This document shows positions 50,704-58,268 of a stretch of 64,000 nt of DNA, one piece after another. The notes beneath the pieces were generated by a model that searched no databases, was not told the origin of the DNA, and worked only from the letters and a program-made list of their open reading frames with translations. The DNA lies in contig NZ_CAIT01000004.1 of assembly GCF_000296815.2 (NCBI RefSeq), positions 806,001 to 870,000 on the forward strand, in the 5' to 3' direction. Both the position numbers and the translations under genes were made by a program. Position 1 is the stretch's first letter. Every line of letters begins with the position of its first letter. Source of the DNA: Fibrisoma limi BUZ 3 (GTDB lineage: Bacteria; Bacteroidota; Bacteroidia; Cytophagales; Spirosomataceae).

Positions 50704-53145
50704 TTACTCCGCTCTCAAACTCTTCACCGGATTCAGCATCGCGGCCCGGATGCTCTGGAAACTGATCGTAATCAGCGCAACCACTACGGCCAGCAGACCC
50801 GCCAGGGCGAACATCCACCACGATAAATCAATCTTGTAGGCGAAGTTCTGCAACCACTGGTGGGTGGCGTAGGCGGCAATGGGAGTGGCAATGATGATGG
50901 CGATGAAGACCAGCTTGAGGAAGTCTTTCGACAACAGCGTAACGATGCTGGCTATTGATGCCCCCAACACCTTACGCACACCGATTTCTTTGGTACGTTG
51001 CTCGGCCGTGAACATAGCCAAACCAAACAGGCCCAGACACGCGATGAAGATGGCTAAGCACGAAGCCGTTGTGAAAATGGAGCTGTACCGCTTTTCGGCT
51101 TCGTACTGCCTGTCGTAGCGTTCGTCGACGAAGTAATAGTCAAAGGGATTGCCCGGATAGCTTGTTTTGAAGAGCCGTTCCAGTTCCGCCATCTTGGTTT
51201 GCATGTTATTTGCCGTTAAACGGACGGTTAGGTCGCCATTTTCCGTGCGGGGCAGGAAGATGATCGGGTCAATGGCCTGACGCAGCGATAGATGATGATA
51301 ATCGTTCACTACGCCAACCACCTCGTAGGGTTGTCCCCAGTTAATTTTTTTTCCTACCGCTTCCTGCGCATTACTGAAACCTAACTGCTTAGCCGCGGTC
51401 TCATTGATCAGCACTTTAGCGCTCTTTTCCCAGGCCAACTCACACATGGCCGGGGTAAAATTGGTGCCAGCGGCCAGTTTGATCCCGTACGTAGCCAGGT
51501 AGCGATCATCCACAATCATCATGGCGTACCCTTTTTTCTCGTCGCCCGCCCGAGGGGTCGGTCGAGTGATGCCATTGGCCGTAAAGGCGTAATAACTACC
51601 TGGGCCCGCCGAACTGCTGTAATCTTTGACGTAGGCAAGCTGGCTAACCTGCTGCCGGAAGGCCGTCTTCTGTTGGTCAAACGTCTTTTCGTCGGGACCA
51701 ATCGCCGGACCCTGAATCACCAGCAACTGCTCCAGATTCATCCCTAAGTCCTTGTTCTGTATGTACTGTAATTGCCGGTATAGTACGACCGTAGCAATAA
51801 TCAGGACAAGCGAAATACTGAACTGAAACACGACCAGCGACTGCCGTAGCCACGCCCCTTTGCCGACCTTGCCGTTCATGCCTTTTAAAACGTGCGTTGG
51901 CTGGTACGACGTCAGGGCGAAGGCCGTATAAGCCCCCGAGGCCAGGGAGCCAATCAGGAGTAATCCGACACCAATGATCCATAAGTTCGTTTCACCAAAA
52001 ACCGCCAGGGACAGCGGTTTGCCGACAAACACGTTGAAAGACTTCTGACACGTATTCACCAGGAATAACGCCAACCCGAAGCCGAGCAAGTTGAGCAGGA
52101 CTGATTCGCCTAAAAACTGCCCGATGAGTTGTTCTTTATTGGCCCCAACGACCTTGCGCACGCCCACTTCTTTGGCCCGTTTCAACGACCCGGCCGTTGA
52201 CAGGTTAACGTAGTTGAACCAGGCGATGACCAAGATCAGGATGGCGATTCCGGTGAGCAGATAGACAAATTTCAGATTTCCGTAGGTGGTGTACGGGTCG
52301 TTCAGAGATGCGCCCAGGTGCATGTTCGCCAACGGCTGCAACCGAATCTGCTCATCGCTCCTGGGGTCTACTTGCTTCTTGAAGTCGTTGATCTTCTCTT
52401 CTAAAGCCGCAGCATCAACCGAGTTTTCAACCCTGAAAAACGTCTGGACATAGGTACCTGCATCCAGCCTGTCCAGAGCCGCCCAGCCGTTGCCGTTGAG
52501 ATTCGCCGGATTCGCAAACGTCTTCAGCGAGAAGAGCATGTCGAGCTGTAAGTCCGAGTTGGCGGGCATATCCTGGTACACGGCCGTTACGGTATACGGT
52601 GTTTTGCCAAAGTTGTTGTTGAGCGTCAGGAGCTTACCAATGGCTTTGTCCTGGCCGAAATACTTGCGGGCGGCTGATTCCGAAATAGCAACGGTATTGG
52701 GTTGCCGCAACGAAGCGCCCGAGCCGGCCACCAGAGGAAACGAGAAGAAGTCGAAGAAACTGCTATCGGCCATGGCGATATTCGATTCGCGAAACGAGCG
52801 TAACGGCGCGTTGCTTTGGGGATCCTGGTATGACACAATTCCCTGAACTGGACTGTTTGCTGAAACCCGGCAGAAGTCGGAAACCTCACCGAACTGCTGC
52901 TTAACAGCCGTAGCAATAGCCGGTGAAACGATTTCGTAGGTGTTGCCTTCTTTCGTTTGAAACAGCAAGCGGTACAACGTCGGCAGGTTACGGTGGAACT
53001 CGTTGGTGCTGCGTTCGAATCCAACGTATTCGAGAATCAGCACAAAAGCCGCAATGCCAAGCGCCAGCCCGGCCACGTTAATTCCGGTGAAGACTTTGTT
53101 CTTCCACAGGTTGCGGAAGGCGATGGTGAGGTAGTTGTAAAGCAT
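50704..53145 (-). CDS. FtsX/MacB-type ABC transporter permease 15
   Basis: This 813-residue duplicated permease has motifs LKRAKEVGVRKVVGAN (about 326) and QRTKEIGVRKVLGAS (about 716). The tail is LNPVKSLRAE. TM1 contains VAGLALGIAAFVLILEYVGF and is followed by ERSTNEFHRNLPTLYRLLF, a segment with no close equal among the siblings. The second periplasmic domain has an unusual insertion (NGITRPTPRAGDEKKGYAMM). Its last 105 bp match the end of permease 17 at 103 positions. It is the last gene of the promoter E unit and follows permease 16 after 91 bp without a long hairpin. Confidence 0.92.
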   Translation of the reverse strand: MLYNYLTIAFRNLWKNKVFTGINVAGLALGIAAFVLILEYVGFERSTNEFHRNLPTLYRLLFQTKEGNTYEIVSPAIATAVKQQFGEVSDFCRVSANSPVQGIVSYQDPQSNAPLRSFRESNIAMADSSFFDFFSFPLVAGSGASLRQPNTVAISESAARKYFGQDKAIGKLLTLNNNFGKTPYTVTAVYQDMPANSDLQLDMLFSLKTFANPANLNGNGWAALDRLDAGTYVQTFFRVENSVDAAALEEKINDFKKQVDPRSDEQIRLQPLANMHLGASLNDPYTTYGNLKFVYLLTGIAILILVIAWFNYVNLSTAGSLKRAKEVGVRKVVGANKEQLIGQFLGESVLLNLLGFGLALFLVNTCQKSFNVFVGKPLSLAVFGETNLWIIGVGLLLIGSLASGAYTAFALTSYQPTHVLKGMNGKVGKGAWLRQSLVVFQFSISLVLIIATVVLYRQLQYIQNKDLGMNLEQLLVIQGPAIGPDEKTFDQQKTAFRQQVSQLAYVKDYSSSAGPGSYYAFTANGITRPTPRAGDEKKGYAMMIVDDRYLATYGIKLAAGTNFTPAMCELAWEKSAKVLINETAAKQLGFSNAQEAVGKKINWGQPYEVVGVVNDYHHLSLRQAIDPIIFLPRTENGDLTVRLTANNMQTKMAELERLFKTSYPGNPFDYYFVDERYDRQYEAEKRYSSIFTTASCLAIFIACLGLFGLAMFTAEQRTKEIGVRKVLGASIASIVTLLSKDFLKLVFIAIIIATPIAAYATHQWLQNFAYKIDLSWWMFALAGLLAVVVALITISFQSIRAAMLNPVKSLRAE

Positions 53146-53236
53146 AGAGGTGGTTTAGTGCTGATTATAATAAATGTGCTACCCTATACGAGGGCAATTT
53201 TGGTCATCGGTTCAGTCACATTAATCCCGGCTCGGA

Positions 53237-55669
53237 TCATTCCGTCCGCAAACTCTTCACCGGATTCATTAGAGCGGCCCGGATGCTTTGATAGCTCACC
53301 GTAAGCAGGGCAATAACCACCGCCACCAAACCAGCCAGCCCGAACATCCACCAATCGAGAGAAATGCGATACGCAAAGCTTTGCAGCCACTGATTCAGTG
53401 CATACCAGGCGATGGGCGTAGCAATAAGAATAGCCAGTAGCACAGGCTTTATGAAATCTTGGCTGAGTAGTAACACCAGGCTTGCTATACTGGCACCCAG
53501 CACTTTGCGAACACCTACTTCTTTGGTACGTTGCTCAGCCGTGAACGTCGCCAGGCCAAACAGCCCCAGGCAGGCTACCAGAATAGCCAGCCCCGTAAAA
53601 ACAGTAAAAATCCGCTGAAATTGCCGCTCCGACCGGTATTGTTCGTCAAACTTCTGATCGAGGAAAAAGTAGTCGAATGGGCTTTGCGGAAAAAGCTGCT
53701 TCCAGATCTGGTTCACCTGGTCAATCGTGCCCGGCAGTTGCTGCGTGCCCAGCTTCACCGAAAAGTAGGCCATTCGGGTGGGCGGTGGACAGGTGTATAA
53801 AATTGGGCGGGTAGGTAACTTTAGCGATTCAATATGAAAATTATCCACAACGCCGATAATCCGCATGTCGCTGCCCCGGCGGGTTGCTTCTCCGCCGAAC
53901 ACCAGCGATTCGTCGACGGCTGCTTCGGGCGACGGAAAGCCAAGGGCTTTTAAGGCGGCCCGGTTAATAATGTAGCGGTTGCGCCAGTGCGGTTCGTTTG
54001 CCTGGAAGCCCCGGCCTGCCAGTTGCCGAACCCCATACGTGCGCATGAACTGCTCATCTACATTGACAAAGTAGATGGTCGGTTTGTTAGCGGTGATCCG
54101 TTTCTTCCAGTAGACGCCATCGCTGGTGCCGCCAATGGTATTAATGCCTTCGCCGGGCACTACTGATGAAGCCGTTATGTTGCGAACGGAAGGCAGTCTG
54201 GCCACTTCTGCCTTAAATACCGCATACTTCTTCTGATAAACGGAGTCCTGATTGAAATCAAAGCGGGGTGCTTTCAGCACAAGCATCTGATCAATGGATA
54301 CGCCCAGGTCATGCTTTTGCAGAAAGGTAAGCTGACGATAAATTGTAACCGTTGCCGCCAGCATCCCGACAGTACAAACCAGTTGAAAAACGACTAACGC
54401 TTTCCGTAAGGCCAGCCCTTTGCCAACCCGACTAAATGAGCCGCGCAGCATACTCATCGGCTCGTAGCCCGACAGCACCAGGGCTGGGTAGAAACCGGCA
54501 CCTACCACGCTGATCAAAAACAACGCAGCCAGCGTAAGCCCAAATAGTACGTGATTCGTGTAAAACCAGTTGGTCAGCGGTTTACCCGTAAGTTCGGCAA
54601 AAGCCGGACCCGCCAGTTGCATGAAAAACACGGCCAGGCTGATGGCGAGCAGATTAACAACAATGGCCTCGCCCAGAAATTGCCCAATAAGCTGACTTCG
54701 GCTGGCACCGATCGTCTTCCGAAGCCCTACTTCTTTCGCTCGTTCCATCGCCCGTGCCGTTGTCAGATTGCTGTAATTAATCCAGGCGATACCCAGAATG
54801 AAAGCCGCAATCAGCAGGAGAAAATACACGATACGAACGCTGCCATTCGGTTCATGTTCGTACGTAAGATCCGAGCGAAGATGAATGTCCGTAAGCCGCT
54901 GCATATTCAGCGCCAGGTTGCTGGTGCTCAGATACCGCTTGCTGAGTTCGGCCAGCTTAGCCCGCACCAACTCCGGATTGGCCTGTGGATGCAACTGAAT
55001 GTAGTTGTAATCCCAGTAATTCTCCCAGTTGTCGGTATGCCCCTGGCTGTACAGCGTCTGGTACGGCAAGAGCATCTCAAACTTAAGGTGCGAGTTGAGC
55101 GGGACATCCTCGATCACGGCTGCGACGGTATGCGGCCCGGTAAACCACCCGCCCACCAGTTGAAGCGTTTGCCCAATGGGATTTGCAGGGCCGAAATACG
55201 TTGCTGCTGCTGATTTGGTCAGGATAACACGGCCTGGCTGGCTTAACCCCTGCGTGGCGTTGCCCTGTAGCACCCTGTACGGAAACATACGCAGAAAGGC
55301 AGGCTCTACCGCGTAGGCTTTGCTTTGTGTGTAAGGGGTTTGCTTGTGAATAACCGTCAGATCGCGGGCGCTATATACGCGGGTGTAATCGACTACTTCG
55401 GGCAATTCAGCTTTCAGGGTTGGACCAACCGCGCTGTGCGTGTTCGCATCCCGGGTATCGAGGGAGCCGTTGCTGTAATTCTCCGTATAAATCCGCCAGA
55501 TCTGCTCAGCGTGTGGACTTTGCCGGTCGTAACTACGCTCAAACAGAACGTACTGTACAATCAGCAGACAAGCTGCCATCCCCACCGCCAGACCAACAAT
55601 CGTTACGACGGAGAAAACCTTGTGCTTCAGTAAGCTACGTACGGTAATGATAAGGTAGTTTTGGAGCAT
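53237..55669 (-). CDS. FtsX/MacB-type ABC transporter permease 16
   Basis: This 810-residue duplicated permease has motifs MERAKEVGLRKTIGAS (about 327), with an unusual RKTIGA, and QRTKEVGVRKVLGAS (about 713). The tail is MNPVKSLRTE. TM1 (VGLAVGMAACLLIVQYVLFERSYD) is close to that of permease 15, with which it shares the start of the first periplasmic domain. The second periplasmic domain reads VVPGEGINTIGGTSDGVYWK and ends YTCPPPTRMAYFSVKLG; the cysteine there is unusual. DNA at 53274-53353 is almost identical to the end of permease 14. Confidence 0.92.
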   Translation of the reverse strand: MLQNYLIITVRSLLKHKVFSVVTIVGLAVGMAACLLIVQYVLFERSYDRQSPHAEQIWRIYTENYSNGSLDTRDANTHSAVGPTLKAELPEVVDYTRVYSARDLTVIHKQTPYTQSKAYAVEPAFLRMFPYRVLQGNATQGLSQPGRVILTKSAAATYFGPANPIGQTLQLVGGWFTGPHTVAAVIEDVPLNSHLKFEMLLPYQTLYSQGHTDNWENYWDYNYIQLHPQANPELVRAKLAELSKRYLSTSNLALNMQRLTDIHLRSDLTYEHEPNGSVRIVYFLLLIAAFILGIAWINYSNLTTARAMERAKEVGLRKTIGASRSQLIGQFLGEAIVVNLLAISLAVFFMQLAGPAFAELTGKPLTNWFYTNHVLFGLTLAALFLISVVGAGFYPALVLSGYEPMSMLRGSFSRVGKGLALRKALVVFQLVCTVGMLAATVTIYRQLTFLQKHDLGVSIDQMLVLKAPRFDFNQDSVYQKKYAVFKAEVARLPSVRNITASSVVPGEGINTIGGTSDGVYWKKRITANKPTIYFVNVDEQFMRTYGVRQLAGRGFQANEPHWRNRYIINRAALKALGFPSPEAAVDESLVFGGEATRRGSDMRIIGVVDNFHIESLKLPTRPILYTCPPPTRMAYFSVKLGTQQLPGTIDQVNQIWKQLFPQSPFDYFFLDQKFDEQYRSERQFQRIFTVFTGLAILVACLGLFGLATFTAEQRTKEVGVRKVLGASIASLVLLLSQDFIKPVLLAILIATPIAWYALNQWLQSFAYRISLDWWMFGLAGLVAVVIALLTVSYQSIRAALMNPVKSLRTE

Positions 55670-55743
55670 GGGGCAAGGGGTTTAGGGTGTGGGGCAAGGG
55701 GCGTGGGTTGGCCGTTACTCCAAACCCCTTGCCCCACACCCTA
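55670..55743 (-). repeat. Class B hairpin with two competing arms between permeases 17 and 16
   Basis: AGGGTGTGGGGCAAGGGG with flanking T (55683-55701) pairs perfectly over 19 nt with 55725-55743. A second arm, GGGGCAAGGGGTTT (55670-55683), pairs perfectly with AAACCCCTTGCCCC (55722-55735), which overlaps the same partner. Two mutually exclusive stems are therefore possible. The TAG stop of permease 17 is three bases away. Confidence 0.75.
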
Positions 55744-55745
55744 CG

Positions 55746-58199
55746 CTATTCAGCTCGTAAACTCTTCACCGGATTCAGCATCGCGGCCCGGATACTCTGG
55801 AAACTGACCGTAATCAGCGCAACCACTACGGCCAGCAGACCCGCCAGGGCGAACATCCACCACTCAATGCTGATCTTGTACTCAAAGTCTTTCAGCCAGC
55901 CGCTCATGACGTACCAGGCCACGGGTGAGGCTACCACCAAAGCGATCAGAACGAGTTTGAGGAAGTCGAGGGAGAAAATACTGAAAATATGCACCGTCGA
56001 TGCACCCAGCGCCTTGCGTATGCCCACTTCCTTTGTGCGCGACTCGACCATGAAGGCGACGACACCGTAGAGACCTAAACAGCCGATGAAGATAGCGATA
56101 CCGGCTAACAGCCGAAACACCGAAAACAGTCGCTCTTCGTTCCGGTAGAAGTTGTCAATGGCTTCGTCCAGGAACTCATATTTGAATACAAATTCAGGAA
56201 AAGTTGCCTCCCATGACTGTTCAACTGTATGGACAAGACGGTTGATCGCTTCGACACCGCCTTGTCGAGTATCAAACTTGATACCCAGCGTATTGTAGGC
56301 GTCCCGCGATGACGTTAAAATAGACGGGGCCGTTTTTCGGTGCAGGGAGTAGGTGTTGAAATCTTTAACTACGCCAACCACCGGTTTCTTTTCCTGACTG
56401 CCGCCCAACGCAATCCGTTTGCCGATAATCTGTTTCGGATCGCGGAAGCCCAATTTTTGGGCCAGTGACTCGTTCACCACCAACTCCCGCATAGTGTCGG
56501 CGGGCAGGTACATACGTCCAGCAATCAATTGCAACCCATAGGTACGGATGTACGATGTATCGGCCGGGCGCATGACCACGCTAAAATCGGAGTCTTTATC
56601 GGCGTTTTCGAAGCGGATGCTGGTCGACCAGTTGCCATTGGCCGAAGGAGCTGATATGCCATAGCTCAACGATTCTACAGTAGGCAGACCGGCCAGTTTA
56701 GCCCGTAAGTTTTCCAGTTGTCCGGGTTTGCGTTCAGGAATTGGTATAGTCAGGACGGCATCTTTGCGATAGCCCAGGTCGGCCGACCGAAAATGCTGCA
56801 TCTGGCTGTAGGCAATGATGGTACCAATGATAAGCATCTGCGAGATGGCAAACTGCACCACAATCAGGCTCCGGCGCAGGTTTAGCTGCTTACTGCCTGA
56901 CCCACCAAGTTTGCCGGATGCAGCTCGCCCTTTCAGCGCCAGCACGGGCTGGTAGCCTGATAGTACCAGCGACGGATAAAAGCCCGCCAGAAAAGTGGTA
57001 AAAATGGCCAGTATGATCAGAAAACCGAATACGACCGGATCCGCTAATGTCAGATTGTCCGCTTTAATATCCAGAAGTTTAGCCACACTGGGAAGAACGG
57101 CATAGGCCAGCACCAGAGCCAGCCCGACGGCTATCGTAGTAAGCAACCCCGTTTCGCCCAGAAACTGACGTATTAACTGTGCCCGCGAACTACCCATTAC
57201 CTTACGAACCCCCACTTCCTTCGATCGGCGGATGGCCTGGGCTGTGGCTAAGTTGACAAAATTGACGCAGGCCGTGATGAGAATAAATAAGCCAATCAAT
57301 GCCATAGCCCAGATCGTCTGCTTACTGACAGTGCGGTTGGCATAATTGCCAGTTTCTTTACTGTAATGAATATCGGTCAACGGTTGCAGTTCAAACCTGA
57401 AATTCTTTGCATCCTCTGGGCGTAGGTATTTCTTGCCGAACGCAACTAATTTATCGTCCATCTGCCGGGTCGCTACCTCCTGATCCGCTGACGATGAGGG
57501 TAAGCTCAGATAAACCTGTGCACCACTGTAGGTCGACTGCCAATCATCCCAGCCGGTAAATGCTCCGTATTGCTTTAAGGAAGCAAATGCGAGTAGTATT
57601 TCAAACGGTACGCTGGTCGTAGCGGGCGGGTTCTCCACAACGCCAGTTACGGTAAAATCCATCTTATTCTCTAAGCGGATAGTCTTACCAATCGGGTCGG
57701 TGTTTCCAAAATACTTCTGCGCCATGCGCTCCGACAGCACGACCGTATTGGGGTTCTTGAGGGCTGTCTGCGCATTGCCTCGTTTCCAGCCGTAATCGAA
57801 GATGTTGAAGTATTCGGGTTCTACAAACGATACCAAACCACGGCCTTCCTTGAACTTGTTCGTGGTCGAACTGCCTGTTCGGATAACCACATCCGCGATC
57901 TCGTGGGTTAGCGTCACGTGTTGCTTCAACTCCGGGAAGTCGTTGCGCAGAGCGGCTAATACGGGCAACTGGATGCCGGTGTTTAACCCTTCCTGCTCAC
58001 CATTTTTATAGTGACCAATCATCCGGTACGTACGGTCGGCGTTGGCGTTGTGCCGATCGTAGCTCAGTTCGTAGCGAATGGCCAGAAACAACAACAGGCA
58101 GCACGCCAGGCCGAACGTCAGCCCGACAACGTTAATGACCGTGTAGTTCCAGTTGCGCTTCAGGGCGCGAATTGCCGTTGTGAAATAACTCTTTAGCAT
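55746..58199 (-). CDS. FtsX/MacB-type ABC transporter permease 17
   Basis: This 817-residue duplicated permease begins MLKSYFTTAIRALKRNWNYT at the ATG at 58199. An in-frame ATG at 58235 lies in the hairpin of the gap and would add twelve unconserved residues. It is the partner of permease 5, matching along most of its length (ATAQAIRRSKEVGVRKVMGS at about 326; ESRTKEVGIRKALGAS at about 720; the KPGQLENLRAKLAGLP segment). The tail is LNPVKSLRAE, as in permease 15 and not as in permease 5 (MNPVKSLRTE), consistent with replacement of its 3' end. Confidence 0.92.
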   Translation of the reverse strand: MLKSYFTTAIRALKRNWNYTVINVVGLTFGLACCLLLFLAIRYELSYDRHNANADRTYRMIGHYKNGEQEGLNTGIQLPVLAALRNDFPELKQHVTLTHEIADVVIRTGSSTTNKFKEGRGLVSFVEPEYFNIFDYGWKRGNAQTALKNPNTVVLSERMAQKYFGNTDPIGKTIRLENKMDFTVTGVVENPPATTSVPFEILLAFASLKQYGAFTGWDDWQSTYSGAQVYLSLPSSSADQEVATRQMDDKLVAFGKKYLRPEDAKNFRFELQPLTDIHYSKETGNYANRTVSKQTIWAMALIGLFILITACVNFVNLATAQAIRRSKEVGVRKVMGSSRAQLIRQFLGETGLLTTIAVGLALVLAYAVLPSVAKLLDIKADNLTLADPVVFGFLIILAIFTTFLAGFYPSLVLSGYQPVLALKGRAASGKLGGSGSKQLNLRRSLIVVQFAISQMLIIGTIIAYSQMQHFRSADLGYRKDAVLTIPIPERKPGQLENLRAKLAGLPTVESLSYGISAPSANGNWSTSIRFENADKDSDFSVVMRPADTSYIRTYGLQLIAGRMYLPADTMRELVVNESLAQKLGFRDPKQIIGKRIALGGSQEKKPVVGVVKDFNTYSLHRKTAPSILTSSRDAYNTLGIKFDTRQGGVEAINRLVHTVEQSWEATFPEFVFKYEFLDEAIDNFYRNEERLFSVFRLLAGIAIFIGCLGLYGVVAFMVESRTKEVGIRKALGASTVHIFSIFSLDFLKLVLIALVVASPVAWYVMSGWLKDFEYKISIEWWMFALAGLLAVVVALITVSFQSIRAAMLNPVKSLRAE

Positions 58200-58229
58200 T
58201 GTTGTAAGAGGCTTGGGACTAGGGGTGCA

Positions 58230-58264
58230 GGGCAAGGGGAATCGGTACCCTATGCCCCTCGCCC
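58230..58264 (-). repeat. Class B intergenic hairpin between permeases 18 and 17
   Basis: GGGCAAGGGG (58230-58239) pairs with CCCCTCGCCC (58255-58264) with one mismatch; GGTACC sits in the loop. The stop of permease 18 is TAG in the TAGCGT context seen at the other class B sites. Confidence 0.6.
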
Positions 58265-58268
58265 GACG

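Noticed and set aside
58200-58235. Upstream ATG for permease 17
   Set aside because: The twelve added residues are translated spacer text; permease 5 begins at the equivalent of 58199.
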